From Candidatus Gastranaerophilales bacterium (lineage in GTDB: Bacteria; Cyanobacteriota; Vampirovibrionia; Gastranaerophilales; Gastranaerophilaceae), in the NCBI GenBank assembly GCA_944324185.1, contig CALUVI010000002.1, forward strand, positions 1 to 64,000: a DNA stretch of 64,000 nt, given 5' to 3'. The notes beneath the pieces are model-generated. The model was not told the origin of the DNA. It made no database searches and was given only the letters and a program-made list of their open reading frames with translations. Both the position numbers and the translations under genes were made by a program. Position 1 is the stretch's first letter, and each line of letters begins with the position of its first letter. Positions 1 to 8,683 of this stretch are shown piece after piece.

Positions 1-59
1 ACATGGTTTACGGCACAAATGGTCAAAAACTTTAATGAATTTACTTTGTTTTTCTAAAA

Positions 60-78
60 TTGTTACATTTCGTAACAA
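60..78. promoter_or_regulatory. TTGTTAC-N5-GTAACAA inverted repeat
   Basis: A perfect 7-bp inverted repeat with a 5-nt centre lies directly beside the terminator at 81-109. The same half-sites (TTGTAACA / TGTTACAA) recur in the accessory promoters near 9107, 47610, 47637 and 53023 and, in weaker form, at 12342. It may be a protein operator, or an extra hairpin of the terminator. No gene starts immediately next to it. Confidence 0.3.
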
Positions 79-80
79 AA

Positions 81-109
81 ATACCTTCCTATTTAGGAAG
101 GTATTTTTT
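81..109. terminator. Bidirectional intrinsic terminator
   Basis: An 11-bp perfect stem (ATACCTTCCTA / TAGGAAGGTAT) with a 2-nt loop is followed by a T-run on the plus strand and by TTTT on the minus strand. It closes the minus-strand Ycf23 gene that ends at 135, and presumably a plus-strand gene lying before the window. Confidence 0.75.
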
Positions 110-134
110 GCTTGTTAATATTTTATTTGTTAGC

Positions 135-890
135 CTAAACAAGTTCAACAGTGTATTGAGCATTGCGTTCAGCGATTTCAACAAGGCTTTTTGAAACTGC
201 GAGCATTGCAATTTCTGAATCAAGTTTGTTAACGCAAGAACCACAGCCAATTGCGGAAGCTCCGGCAGCAAATGCTAATGATGCTGTTGTAGGGTTGATT
301 CCCGTTGCTGTCATTATTGGAAGATCAATGTTTCTTGAAAGTTCTATTGTATTTGATAAAGTAAGTTCAGCACGTTCAATAAGCCCTCTTACGCCGTTGG
401 ATGGAGTTTCGTTTGAGAAATGACCTTCTGTTTGAATAAGATCAACGCCAAGCTTTTCAAGTTCTCTTGCCAGTTCTATCTGTTCTCCAATTTCAAGTTC
501 TCCCGGTATTGTTACACAGAAGAAAACATCTTCTTCAATAAGTTCTTTTGTTTCTCTTGCAAGCTGTAAAACTTGAGCAGCTGTAAAAGATTTTCCTTTT
601 TTGTATAAAGCGTCAAAGTTTCCGAGTTCTACGGCATCAGCACCGAGAATAACGGCATGAGCTAATTTCTGAGGCTCAACGGATGATACAAACAATGGCA
701 GGTCTGTCATGTGTCTGATTTCAGAAACAATATCAGCGTCTGCGCAGATGTCTACAGCAGTAGCTCCTGAATTTGAAGCTGCTGTTACAACTTTCTTTAT
801 ACTGTTGATGTCAAAATTATCAATGCCTGCAATAATTTTAACTGCTCTTTTTTCTTCCAAAGCTCTTTTAAAACTTTCAATTCTTGACAT
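135..890 (-). CDS. ycf23: Ycf23/DUF561 family protein
   Basis: A 251-residue cytosolic protein matching the Ycf23/DUF561 family, which is predicted to form a TIM-barrel-like fold and has no firmly assigned reaction. The opening (MSRIESFKRAL, then VKIIAGIDNFD), the GADAVELGNFDALY stretch and the C-terminal glycine-rich segment (ATGINPTTA, GCGSCVNKLDSEIA) are characteristic. The ATG at 890 was chosen because AAGGAGAAAATT precedes it; the frame stays open a little further upstream without a ribosome site. It stands alone, flanked by the terminator at 81-109. The family is a lineage marker, being found mostly in cyanobacteria and algal plastids. Here it occurs without photosynthesis genes, which points to a non-photosynthetic sister lineage. 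Confidence 0.85.
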   Translation of the reverse strand: MSRIESFKRALEEKRAVKIIAGIDNFDINSIKKVVTAASNSGATAVDICADADIVSEIRHMTDLPLFVSSVEPQKLAHAVILGADAVELGNFDALYKKGKSFTAAQVLQLARETKELIEEDVFFCVTIPGELEIGEQIELARELEKLGVDLIQTEGHFSNETPSNGVRGLIERAELTLSNTIELSRNIDLPIMTATGINPTTASLAFAAGASAIGCGSCVNKLDSEIAMLAVSKSLVEIAERNAQYTVELV

Positions 891-1045
891 AATTTTCTCC
901 TTCTGTGTCGATTGTGATAAAAACATCCTGTTTATTATACATTAAAATTTGAAACCTTGCAATATATATACTATAGGCTTTTTGCACGGTAATTGTCTTT
1001 AGGATTCTGATTTGTAATCATTTTAATGAAATCAGGAGAGAATAT

Positions 1046-1699
1046 ATGTATAAGAAAATGATACTTACAATGTTACTTATGCAGTTATCTTTACCGGTTT
1101 TTTCTTTTGGCGGTCTGGGAAAAAGTGCAGTTTCAATTTATGAAGACATAAATCCGGCTATTGTAACTGTAGATTCGCAGCTTTCAGACGGTCTATCCTG
1201 CGGAACAGGGTGTATAATTGATAAAAGCGGAGTGATATTAACCAGTGCGCATGTTGTTGATATAGGTAAAGCAGTTGTTGTTACGACTAACAACGGACAG
1301 AATTATGATGCAAAAGTTTTAAAAAGACTGGGCGAAAATAAAGATATCGCTCTTTTGAAAATAGATGCAAAAAGAGATTTTAAAACTGTTAAACTGGGAA
1401 ATTCTGAGAAAGTTAAAGTTGGTGAAAAAGTTCTGGCTATAGGAAATCCGTTTGGATTCAGCGGAACTCTTACCCAGGGGATAGTATCAAGAATTGATTA
1501 TACAAAAAACAGAATTCAAACAGACGCGGCAATTAATCCCGGCTCCTCGGGCGGTCCTCTTTTGAATACAAGAGGGGAGATTATAGGAATTAATCAGGCT
1601 ATATATAATCCGGATAATAATATTTCAAATATCGGTATAGGTTTTGCAACACCTATAAATCTTGTAAAAGAGTATTTAAAAGAGCTTGATAACGGGTAA
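1046..1699 (+). CDS. HtrA/DegP-like trypsin-type serine protease lacking a PDZ domain
   Basis: A 217-residue secreted serine protease. Residues 1-20 form a Sec signal peptide (MYKKMILTMLLMQLSLPVFS). The catalytic triad is visible: His69 in TSAHVVD, Asp100 in NKDIALLK and Ser168 in NPGSSGGPLL, with the oxyanion-loop sequence AIGNPFGFSGTLTQG in between. This is the full chymotrypsin-like domain of the HtrA/DegP family, but it ends right after the barrel (FATPINLVKEYLKEL). The one or two PDZ domains found in classical DegP/DegS are absent. It probably acts in the periplasm on misfolded proteins. It lies upstream of two other secreted proteins; the next gene has its own promoter. Confidence 0.88.
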   Translation: MYKKMILTMLLMQLSLPVFSFGGLGKSAVSIYEDINPAIVTVDSQLSDGLSCGTGCIIDKSGVILTSAHVVDIGKAVVVTTNNGQNYDAKVLKRLGENKDIALLKIDAKRDFKTVKLGNSEKVKVGEKVLAIGNPFGFSGTLTQGIVSRIDYTKNRIQTDAAINPGSSGGPLLNTRGEIIGINQAIYNPDNNISNIGIGFATPINLVKEYLKELDNG

Positions 1700-1721
1700 A
1701 ACAAGTGTAAAAATCTCTCAG

Positions 1722-1751
1722 TTTACAATTACATTCAAAGCATTATATAAT
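1722..1751 (+). promoter_or_regulatory. Sigma-70-type promoter giving a leaderless mRNA
   Basis: TTTACA (1722-1727), an 18-nt spacer and TATAAT (1746-1751) precede the ATG at 1759 by 8 nt. Transcription would start at or next to the start codon, and there is no Shine-Dalgarno sequence. Confidence 0.5.
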
Positions 1752-1758
1752 GTAGTAT

Positions 1759-2334
1759 ATGAGAGTCTTATTTACAATATTGCTTAGCTTTTTAATATCT
1801 GTTGCATCGGCATCAGAATTAACGCTGCGGGATTATGATGAATTTGACATTCCTACAGGGACTCATATTCCTGTAATTTCTCTTCAGGAATTTTCAACGG
1901 CATATTGTGAAGAAGGAGACAGGGTAAATTTTGAGGCAACATCAGATATATATCTTTATAATAAAAATGTAATTCCTCAAGGTACGAGACTTTCAGGCTA
2001 CATTGATAAGAAAAACGAACCTATAATCGGCACGAATGCTGCTATGAGAGTGTTTATAAATAAAATGTACCTTTCTGACGGATATGAAATTCCTGTTAAG
2101 GCGTATGTTTATACAAGTAATAATAATATAATAGGGGGGCAGCTTACTCCGCCTGAAAAATACATAAGAATACCCCATTATCAAAGGTGGGCAATGTTCA
2201 GAGCAATGGGAACTCTGCAGTGTGTACCCGGCGGGCAGAGGAAGATGGGAGAACACGTAACAATCGCCTCCGGAGCAGATTTAATTATCGTATTGGTAGC
2301 CCCGATACATATGACACACACAATTATAAATTGA
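1759..2334 (+). CDS. Secreted TrbI-like (VirB10-type fold) protein
   Basis: 191 residues with an N-terminal signal peptide of about 19 residues (ending SVASAS). The body contains NVIPQGTRLSGYI followed by a segment rich in beta-strand character and DGYEIPVKAYVYT. This layout resembles the TrbI/VirB10 beta-barrel domain (IPxGTxLxG ... ipIxA) and is also seen in the next gene, so the two look like diverged paralogues. There is no export-machine partner nearby, so a conjugation role is not implied; an envelope or outer-membrane structural role is more likely. The mRNA appears leaderless (see the promoter at 1722-1751). The function is unknown. Confidence 0.6.
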   Translation: MRVLFTILLSFLISVASASELTLRDYDEFDIPTGTHIPVISLQEFSTAYCEEGDRVNFEATSDIYLYNKNVIPQGTRLSGYIDKKNEPIIGTNAAMRVFINKMYLSDGYEIPVKAYVYTSNNNIIGGQLTPPEKYIRIPHYQRWAMFRAMGTLQCVPGGQRKMGEHVTIASGADLIIVLVAPIHMTHTIIN

Positions 2335-2381
2335 CAAATCGTTCATTAATAATAAAATGTAATAAGGGGAGGGTTCAGGTA

Positions 2382-3131
2382 ATGAAGAATAAATTATTTG
2401 CTACATATTTGATTTTATCTTTTTGTTCTATGAGTTCAGTATTTGCAGCATCAAATTATTCATTTGAGCAGGTACAAACCCAGCCCGTATATAACAGTAA
2501 CTATGTTCAGCAGCCAATGCAATATAGTTCCGGTGAACCATTACACGGAAATGTTGTCATGGTGCCGGCCGGAGCTTCTATGCCTGCAATGCTGACTTCT
2601 CCTATATCTTCCGCAACTGCAAGTGTAGGACAAACTGTTACAATGGCTTTAAATTCTGATTTTTATTACAATAATAAACTCATAGCTCCTGTCGGAAGTA
2701 CGATTACAGGAACGGTAATTGAAGCTTCAAAAGCAAAAAGAGGAAGCATGAACGGAAAGTTAAGTATCAGATTTACACAAATTCTGACTCCTTACGGTAC
2801 CCAGATTCCGATTTCAGCAGTAATAAAGACTGACGACAATACAGGTGTTTTAATCGGCGGTACCAAACTTGATGTTACAAAAGAATACGCTAAAGACTTA
2901 GCTGCAGGAAGTGCTGCCGGAGCTCTTTCTGGGCTTGTATTCGGAGCACTTGCCGGCGGGGATGTAGGACGCGGCGCTGCATTAGGTACGGCAGTCGGTG
3001 CCGGCGGAGGGCTTGTAAAATCTGTATGGGATAAAGGAAACGAAGTTGAAATTCCTGCAAATTCCTGCATTGATTTAATGCTAACCCAGCCGATTACTGT
3101 TTCGACCTCCGGTTATAGCTATGAAAATTAG
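2382..3131 (+). CDS. Secreted TrbI-like protein with glycine zipper
   Basis: 249 residues. The ATG at 2382 follows AAGGGGAGG and begins an obvious signal peptide (MKNKLFATYLILSF, cleavage near VFAA). A Gln/Tyr-rich linker is followed by a TrbI/VirB10-like beta domain (KLIAPVGSTITGTV, then GTQIPISAVIKT). Near residues 170-215 a glycine-zipper segment (AAGSAAGALSGLVFGAL) could insert in or pack against a membrane. The C-terminus returns to beta character (VEIPANSCIDLMLTQPI). It sits 47 bp after its apparent paralogue and just before the TonB system, which suggests an envelope-related role. The exact function is unknown. Confidence 0.6.
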   Translation: MKNKLFATYLILSFCSMSSVFAASNYSFEQVQTQPVYNSNYVQQPMQYSSGEPLHGNVVMVPAGASMPAMLTSPISSATASVGQTVTMALNSDFYYNNKLIAPVGSTITGTVIEASKAKRGSMNGKLSIRFTQILTPYGTQIPISAVIKTDDNTGVLIGGTKLDVTKEYAKDLAAGSAAGALSGLVFGALAGGDVGRGAALGTAVGAGGGLVKSVWDKGNEVEIPANSCIDLMLTQPITVSTSGYSYEN

Positions 3132-3200
3132 TAAGTAGATTAATTTATTTTATGAAAATATTTATTATTCTAGAAGGGTAATAAAAGAGAGATAAGGAAA

Positions 3201-4385
3201 GTGTCATTAATAAGTAGAAACAGTTTTATACAGGATGAGGATGAAGAAAAGGATATTGAAGAATATACCTTGCCGTCAATTGTTACGAGTAAACCGGAAG
3301 TTATTCCGATTAAGAATTCTCTTGCGATATCTTCCGCAATGCATCCTCTTGTTGTTTTGTTAATCTGGATTATAACTGTAACACTTGCATTAATGGGAAT
3401 TAATCTGAGTTTGTTTAAGAAGCCCCAGGCTCAGCTTAAAAAAGATATAGAATTTGTTCTTGTTGATAAAGAAGCGCAGCCCAGAGATCCTAATACTAAA
3501 AACCGCTCAGATATGAATTCAAGAAGCGGCGGTATAAATGATCCAAAGAGAAAGGTCTCTATGCCTTCACCTGCACCTAAAAAGGCGTCAAAGCCTTCTG
3601 CAGCTTCACAAAGAGCGAATAAGATAATAAAACAGCAGCAAAAACAAATAAAAAAACAAGTTCAGCAGCCTGTTAAAAAGTCACAGACTGCACCTGCTGC
3701 AAAACAGCCTGCAAAGCAGGCTGCGCAGCCTAAACCATCACCGGCAAAACCGGCACCGCCGACAGCAAGACCTTCTGCAAGACCGGTTTCCAGTCCGGCT
3801 CCGGCTGCAAAACCGTCATCTAAGTTTACAGTTCCTGCACCAAAAGGCGCGCCGGTCGGCAAAACCCTTGCGACAGGACCTATCGGCGGAACTTCTGCTC
3901 CAACAGGAGTTAAATCAGGAAGCAGTGCAGCGGGCGGCGGAGCAAAAGGCAGTGCTTATGCACCAAGACCGTCACTTTCTCCTTCTGCAGGAAGTAAAGG
4001 CAGCCAGCTTTCAAGAGGTTCAAGCGGTTCGGGTAATCTCGGGAATCCGGGCGGCGGCGGAGGTGCTCCGGGAATTGATGCATTAAGAGAACCGGATTTT
4101 GGTCCGTATATGAGAGAATTACAGCGCAGAATTAAACTCAACTGGGATCCTCCAAAAGGGAATGAAAGCAAGCGTGTTGTGCTATTATTTAAAATAGCAA
4201 AAGATGGCAGATTGTTATCATGCCGTGTACAGAAATCTTCCGGCATGCCGTCAGCCGATCAGGCAGCTTTAAAGGCAGTTGAATTAACAGCGCCGTTCAG
4301 ACCGCTTCCTGCCGATTTTAAGGGACAAAGTATTGATATACAGTTTACATTTGATTATAACGTATTCAATGCTTCAAGATATTAA
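3201..4385 (+). CDS. tonB: TonB/TolA-like energy-transducing protein
   Basis: 394 residues with the typical layout: an unusually long acidic cytosolic leader (about 48 residues), one membrane segment (about 49-72), a Lys/Pro/Ala/Gln-rich periplasmic spacer (about 110-290), and a C-terminal TonB/TolA domain (about 295-394) with YMRELQRRIKLNWDPP and VQKSSGMPSADQAAL. It would transmit proton-motive force from ExbB-ExbD to outer-membrane receptors or to a Tol-like system. The start is a GTG at 3201, close behind AAGGAAA. The genes for its motor follow directly (exbB, exbD, exbD). No TonB-dependent receptor is in the window, so the substrate is unknown, and a Tol-type role in envelope constriction remains possible. 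Confidence 0.85.
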   Translation: MSLISRNSFIQDEDEEKDIEEYTLPSIVTSKPEVIPIKNSLAISSAMHPLVVLLIWIITVTLALMGINLSLFKKPQAQLKKDIEFVLVDKEAQPRDPNTKNRSDMNSRSGGINDPKRKVSMPSPAPKKASKPSAASQRANKIIKQQQKQIKKQVQQPVKKSQTAPAAKQPAKQAAQPKPSPAKPAPPTARPSARPVSSPAPAAKPSSKFTVPAPKGAPVGKTLATGPIGGTSAPTGVKSGSSAAGGGAKGSAYAPRPSLSPSAGSKGSQLSRGSSGSGNLGNPGGGGGAPGIDALREPDFGPYMRELQRRIKLNWDPPKGNESKRVVLLFKIAKDGRLLSCRVQKSSGMPSADQAALKAVELTAPFRPLPADFKGQSIDIQFTFDYNVFNASRY

Positions 4386-4417
4386 AATAGAGTATAAGAG
4401 TAAATGAGGTAAATATT

Positions 4418-5071
4418 ATGGAACTATTATTACATTCAATTCAACTGGACTGGCCGGTACTGCTTCCGATATTGATCTGTTCAATATTAACGTTTGCTGT
4501 AGCCATTGATAGAGCTGCTTTTTACAACGCAAATAAAAGAAATGTTATAGAATTTATTCCGAGACTTCAAAAAGAATTGTCTAAGAATAATCTTATGGGA
4601 GCACAAAATCTTGCGGTTCAATGCGGCGGTATTATAGGAGAAGTTACAGAGGAAGCAGTAAGAATATTTTCAGAGCAAAAGAAAGGTTTTTCAAGATCTT
4701 TTGACATAGCTTCCGCCCTTGCTACAAGAAAATTGGAACACCGACTCACAATATTAGGTACAATCGGCGGTGTTGCTCCGTTCTTAGGTTTGTTCGGTAC
4801 AGTTGTCAGAATCCTTTACACCTTTCAGGATTTGGCATCTCAAGGCAACCAGTCTGCAGCCGTTGCAATGGGTATTGGTTCAGCTTTGATTGCAACTGCT
4901 TTCGGTTTAGGCGTTGCTATTGTTGCGGTTGTTTGTTATAACACTTTCCAATCAACTGTCAGAAGATTTGAGGATGATTTCCAGTTAATCAAATTACTAT
5001 TCTTGAGTTTTGTTGATTCGGAAGATGAAACCAGTATAAAATCGCAATCCGGCAGTGTAGCATTAGGTTAA
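4418..5071 (+). CDS. exbB: ExbB/TolQ/MotA-family proton channel protein
   Basis: 217 residues with three membrane segments (about 8-30, 108-135, 147-175) and the family signature around GTIGGVAPFLGLFGTV and AVAMGIGSALIATAFGLGVAI. Together with ExbD it forms the inner-membrane motor that uses proton flow to energise TonB/TolA. It lies between tonB and two exbD genes with gaps of 20-30 bp, so the four are almost certainly one operon. ExbB and TolQ cannot be distinguished on sequence alone. Confidence 0.9.
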   Translation: MELLLHSIQLDWPVLLPILICSILTFAVAIDRAAFYNANKRNVIEFIPRLQKELSKNNLMGAQNLAVQCGGIIGEVTEEAVRIFSEQKKGFSRSFDIASALATRKLEHRLTILGTIGGVAPFLGLFGTVVRILYTFQDLASQGNQSAAVAMGIGSALIATAFGLGVAIVAVVCYNTFQSTVRRFEDDFQLIKLLFLSFVDSEDETSIKSQSGSVALG

Positions 5072-5094
5072 TGTAAATAATAAAGGAACAGGAT

Positions 5095-5601
5095 ATGGGT
5101 ATAAAGACCGGTAAAAAAGCTCTATTTACAGAAATAAATATAACACCGCTTACGGATATTTTTCTGGTGCTCTTAATTATCATGATGGTTGTTGCACCTA
5201 CATTCCAGTCTGTAGATAATGCTATAACTGTTCCGGAGGTTAACAGCGGAACTTCTATAGAACAGGGAAAGGTTACAGTATCGGTTACTAGTGACGGAAG
5301 TGTTTTTGTTGGTGACAGACGTTCATCTATTGCTAATTTGTCGGCTGATTTAGCGGCTCTCAGAGGAGACAACGAGAAGGCAGAAGTTGTTGTAAAAGCC
5401 GACGAAAAAGCTAAGAGTTCTATAATAATGGATATAATGGATGCAGCACAGGATGCTCATTATAAAAAACTCATTGTTGCTGGTGAACCTTTAAACAAAA
5501 AAGAACAAAAGAAATTAGAGACAAGTCAGAATCCTGTTGTTCCTCAAGCAGCAACAGTGCCTGCGGTACAAAATACTCAATATGATGATTGGAGCGAATA
5601 A
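5095..5601 (+). CDS. exbD: ExbD/TolR family biopolymer transport protein (copy 1)
   Basis: 168 residues. A short cytosolic N-terminus leads into INITPLTDIFLVLLIIMM. Asp21 is the conserved membrane aspartate thought to carry protons. The periplasmic domain (about 45-140) is of the usual size, followed by a Pro/Gln-rich tail of about 30 residues not present in the second copy. Its stop codon overlaps the start of the second ExbD by one base (TAATG), indicating translational coupling. Confidence 0.9.
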   Translation: MGIKTGKKALFTEINITPLTDIFLVLLIIMMVVAPTFQSVDNAITVPEVNSGTSIEQGKVTVSVTSDGSVFVGDRRSSIANLSADLAALRGDNEKAEVVVKADEKAKSSIIMDIMDAAQDAHYKKLIVAGEPLNKKEQKKLETSQNPVVPQAATVPAVQNTQYDDWSE

Positions 5602-5978
5602 TGCGTGACAGTTTTAATGAAATAAATATAACTCCGCTTACGGATATATTTTTGGTTCTTCTGATTATTATGATGGTAATTGCGCCGTTATTGGATCAGC
5701 AGGGCTTGAATCTTGCTGTGCCTGAAATTGTAAACGAGGAACAGATAGTTAAAGATTCTAAAATTATGAATTTTAGTGTAACAGCTGATAATAAATATAT
5801 ATTTAATGATATGGAAATAGCTGCAGCAGATTTAGAAAAGACAGTTGCCCGGAATGCAAAAGATTTTCCTGACGGACTTTTAATACAGGTAGATGATAAT
5901 GCAGATCACGGTGCTGTGGTAAAATTAATGGATAGTGCAAGAAATGTCGGAGTAACCAGTATTTCTCTGGCAAGATGA
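5601..5978 (+). CDS. exbD: ExbD/TolR family biopolymer transport protein (copy 2)
   Basis: 125 residues with the same INITPLTDIFLVLLIIMM segment as copy 1 (aspartate at residue 15) and a shorter periplasmic domain. The ATG at 5601 is preceded by GGAG at 5591-5594 and shares a base with the stop codon of copy 1. Two consecutive ExbD genes behind one ExbB suggest a motor with a mixed ExbD dimer, a known arrangement in some Gram-negative lineages. Confidence 0.88.
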   Translation: MRDSFNEINITPLTDIFLVLLIIMMVIAPLLDQQGLNLAVPEIVNEEQIVKDSKIMNFSVTADNKYIFNDMEIAAADLEKTVARNAKDFPDGLLIQVDDNADHGAVVKLMDSARNVGVTSISLAR

Positions 5979-5988
5979 GGAAGTAATT

Positions 5989-6843
5989 GTGTTTGAACCT
6001 TTTATTTGGATGTTTAAAACAAAAGATTTTTTTAAAAGATATTTACAGCTTATTATAGTAACACTCAGTTTTATAATTTTTGCTGTGTTATCTTTTCTGA
6101 TTGGTGCTTATGTGCCGCTGCCAAATCAGGTAAAGGCTGGATTTTTTATCCTTGCCGGAATCCTGCCTGTATTATTGACATTGTTAATTCAAGGATATTT
6201 CTGGGAACTAACTGCTAAAATTATTTCAAGAGATGTGGATATCGCTGCTAGTAATATATATTCAGGCAAAGTAAAAAGTATCTTTATAATAGAGCTTCCG
6301 GAATTTCAACCTTTTAAATATATGTGGCGCGGATTTGCGTCTGTTATTGCATCAATATTGATGTTTGTTCCTTTTATTCTTCTTGTGATATCTTCTACTT
6401 ATACACAAATATTTTTCCTGCCGTATGATAATATAGAATTCTATCATCGGTTGTACGCAATAAGTTATAATATCATTTATTTTCTCTTTTTTGCGCTTAT
6501 TCCTGCTATGTTATGGAATTATGCAAAACAAAATTCTATTGTTGCCGTTTGGAATTTGAATAAAGCGATTTACCTGCTAGAAACTTATCCGTTCAGATAT
6601 ATTTGGAATACAATTCTATTCATATTGTTTTATATACTAAACTATTACTTACTGGCAGGCTTTGCGGTAGTAAATGGTATACAGCAATTTCTTATGAAGA
6701 TGCAGTCTGTAAATTTATTAAACTCTACAGCAACCTGTATGGGAGTCTTTCTCTTCCTTTTAGTAATTTATATAATATATTTATACAGTTTGCATGTATA
6801 TGCATATCTTCTGGGAACAATTGCTTCATATACGGAAGGCTAA
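5989..6843 (+). CDS. Polytopic membrane protein, DUF4013-like
   Basis: 284 residues with about six membrane segments. The stretch GYFWELTAKIISRD ... IELPEFQPFKYMWRGF resembles the 'GYxxrxxr ... LPEw ... W' pattern of the DUF4013 membrane family; this is a tentative match. The start is a GTG at 5989 behind GAGGAAG, only 10 bp after exbD, so it is probably the last gene of the tonB-exbBDD operon. Its stop codon overlaps the stop of the convergent holB by 4 bp. The function is unknown. Confidence 0.55.
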   Translation: MFEPFIWMFKTKDFFKRYLQLIIVTLSFIIFAVLSFLIGAYVPLPNQVKAGFFILAGILPVLLTLLIQGYFWELTAKIISRDVDIAASNIYSGKVKSIFIIELPEFQPFKYMWRGFASVIASILMFVPFILLVISSTYTQIFFLPYDNIEFYHRLYAISYNIIYFLFFALIPAMLWNYAKQNSIVAVWNLNKAIYLLETYPFRYIWNTILFILFYILNYYLLAGFAVVNGIQQFLMKMQSVNLLNSTATCMGVFLFLLVIYIIYLYSLHVYAYLLGTIASYTEG

Positions 6844-7685
6844 TGTATAAGTTTCAGGCAAAGATCGTCAAAAATGTTAATTGTTCGCATGCCAAGTTTG
6901 GCTTCTCGCTTTGCATCTTCTACATATTTAATATGTTTGATAAGTGTTGTATTAGAAGGATTTGCTTTCAATACTTCAAATATATAATTTTGAATACTTT
7001 CTAGTATTTCTCCAACTGTATAATTTTTGGTTAAATCATTTAATTTTTGTGAAATGTCAAAAATCTCCTGTCTTTTGAAATTAATGTAGTCAGTAAATAT
7101 TCCCTCTATGCAATTGTAATTTCTGTCAATTTTATTAAAAGACGGAACAAAAAAGCATTGTGAACGTGAAATTATAGTTGACAGCAAATCTTCAATATAT
7201 CTTGTAAGAAAAATAAATGTTACCCCGGGCTGAGGCTCTTCAATGATTTTTAATAAAGAATTTGCAGTTTCTGCCTGAAAATTGGTCTGATTAAGACCTG
7301 CTGGATTCCCGTCATTATCTCTGTCACAAAAAATAAATACTCTATGAAATTCTGATTCAGAAAGCAGCATTTCTTTTATCATCTGAGACTGCTTTATTGA
7401 AATTACTGTTTTTGAATCATCATCCTCTGGCTTATTATCAATTCTTGATATTGTAAGAACGGCAGGATGCGTATTCTCTCGTATCCATCTGCAGTTTAAA
7501 CAATCGCAATCATCCTTTTTCTCTGCTTTGCAATTAAGTAATCTTGCGATTTCTGTTGCCAGAGTATATTGGGCATTAATATCATTACCATAAAACAATA
7601 TGCTTTGCGGTAATGCCCTTGTCTTTTCTGTAAGTGCACGGGTAAAATATTCGGTTAGAAACGGATATTTATCTGATAATAGCAC
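6840..7685 (-). CDS. holB: DNA polymerase III delta-prime subunit
   Basis: 281 residues. The fold is the AAA+ clamp-loader type: a degenerate P-loop (LFYGNDINAQYTLATEIA, without the nucleotide-binding lysine), a zinc-binding cluster (CDCLNC plus an upstream Cys), the LLKIIEEPQPGVTFIFLT motif, and a sensor-like ISRSQCF. A missing P-loop lysine is normal for delta-prime, which is a stator rather than an ATPase. The GTG at 7685 was preferred over a TTG six bases upstream because GGAGG sits at the correct 6-nt distance from the GTG. It overlaps holA by 17 bp, so delta and delta-prime are probably translated together. Confidence 0.82.
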   Translation of the reverse strand: MLLSDKYPFLTEYFTRALTEKTRALPQSILFYGNDINAQYTLATEIARLLNCKAEKKDDCDCLNCRWIRENTHPAVLTISRIDNKPEDDDSKTVISIKQSQMIKEMLLSESEFHRVFIFCDRDNDGNPAGLNQTNFQAETANSLLKIIEEPQPGVTFIFLTRYIEDLLSTIISRSQCFFVPSFNKIDRNYNCIEGIFTDYINFKRQEIFDISQKLNDLTKNYTVGEILESIQNYIFEVLKANPSNTTLIKHIKYVEDAKREAKLGMRTINIFDDLCLKLIH

Positions 7686-8631
7686 ACTCAACCTCCGATT
7701 CTATATCTAAAACTTCTGCTGATTTAATCTTAAATTCTGTTTCAAACAGATTTTCTTTAAGCTTTACAATATCCGCAATATTTGTGTTTTTGAGCTTTAA
7801 AAGAGTTTGTTTAATCCCGTACTCTTTCATTCCGGTAAGTTTTACGAGTTCTTCCGTAGAATGAGTCTTATTGGTTTTTATAATAATCCATTTTCTGAGC
7901 ATTGTTTGGGTTGCTGATAATATTTCTAACGGATGTTTTTTGTCCAGAAGCTTTTTAAATTCAAGAAGCGCCTTATCCCGCTCTCCCTTCATAATCATTT
8001 CTGTAAAAGCAAACAAATCTTCGTTTGATGTGCAGATTTCCTCAACCATTTTTTTTGTTATTTGTGTTTCCGGATAAGCCAGTAATTTCAACTTATCCAG
8101 TTCAATATCCAGTTCTCGCAAATTATTACCGAGGCTGTCTATTAGAAGTTCCGCCGCATCAGGATTTACCGTAATCCCCTTTTGCTTTGCCTGAACTTTT
8201 ATCCAGTGTGCAATTTCAGTGGTCTTAAATGTACTTATGGTCGGGAATTCTTTTTTATTATATTTAGAAACTATCTTGTACAGCCTTCTTCTTGCATCGG
8301 GAGATTTCTTTTCATTCCTTGGCAGTTTGAGTACAAAGACAATGTTCAATGTGTCCGGATTGTTTTTGAGAGCATCCTCAATCTCGTCAAGCTCTTTATC
8401 ATCAAAGACATTCTTATTAGTCAGGAAGTATTCTTCGGAATTTATTATTATAAGCATCTCTCCAAACATCATAGGAGTAGTTCTTAGAGCATTAATAAGT
8501 GTATCGAAATCGGGATTGTCCAGAATTTGTAAACTCATGGATTTGAAGTCAGGATTCAGTTTAGAACTCATCTTTTCAAGTTCTAAATCAATATTGTAAT
8601 CTTCTTCTCCGTAAAAAAAGTACACAGCCAT
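7669..8631 (-). CDS. holA: DNA polymerase III delta subunit
   Basis: 320 residues of the usual length for HolA. It opens with MAVYFFYGEEDYNIDLELEKM and continues with a sequence typical of the delta family (TTPMMFGEMLIII; FKTTEIAHWIKVQAKQKGI; LDKKHPLEILSATQTMLRKW). In the clamp-loader complex delta opens the beta clamp. There is no Shine-Dalgarno sequence. A TAAAAT box ends 7 nt before the ATG, which suggests a leaderless transcript. The first codons also form the distal arm and the T-run of the terminator hairpin of the upstream 81-aa gene (8613-8659). Confidence 0.85.
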   Translation of the reverse strand: MAVYFFYGEEDYNIDLELEKMSSKLNPDFKSMSLQILDNPDFDTLINALRTTPMMFGEMLIIINSEEYFLTNKNVFDDKELDEIEDALKNNPDTLNIVFVLKLPRNEKKSPDARRRLYKIVSKYNKKEFPTISTFKTTEIAHWIKVQAKQKGITVNPDAAELLIDSLGNNLRELDIELDKLKLLAYPETQITKKMVEEICTSNEDLFAFTEMIMKGERDKALLEFKKLLDKKHPLEILSATQTMLRKWIIIKTNKTHSTEELVKLTGMKEYGIKQTLLKLKNTNIADIVKLKENLFETEFKIKSAEVLDIESEVECAIIR

Positions 8632-8659
8632 ATCTATATTTTACTACAGATATGGCTGT
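8613..8659 (-). terminator. Intrinsic terminator overlapping the holA start codon
   Basis: On the minus strand a 12-bp perfect stem (ACAGCCATATCT / AGATATGGCTGT, 12-nt loop) is followed by GTAC and seven T residues. It ends the 81-aa gene at 8684-8929. The distal arm contains the ATG of holA, and the T-run encodes its codons 4-6. Confidence 0.65.
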
Positions 8660-8683
8660 ATTAACAGTTTGTTAATTATTTCT

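Noticed and set aside
2187-2381. A 65-codon N-terminal extension of the second TrbI-like protein
   Set aside because: It overlaps the preceding gene and would bury a clear signal peptide that starts at 2382 behind AAGGGGAGG.
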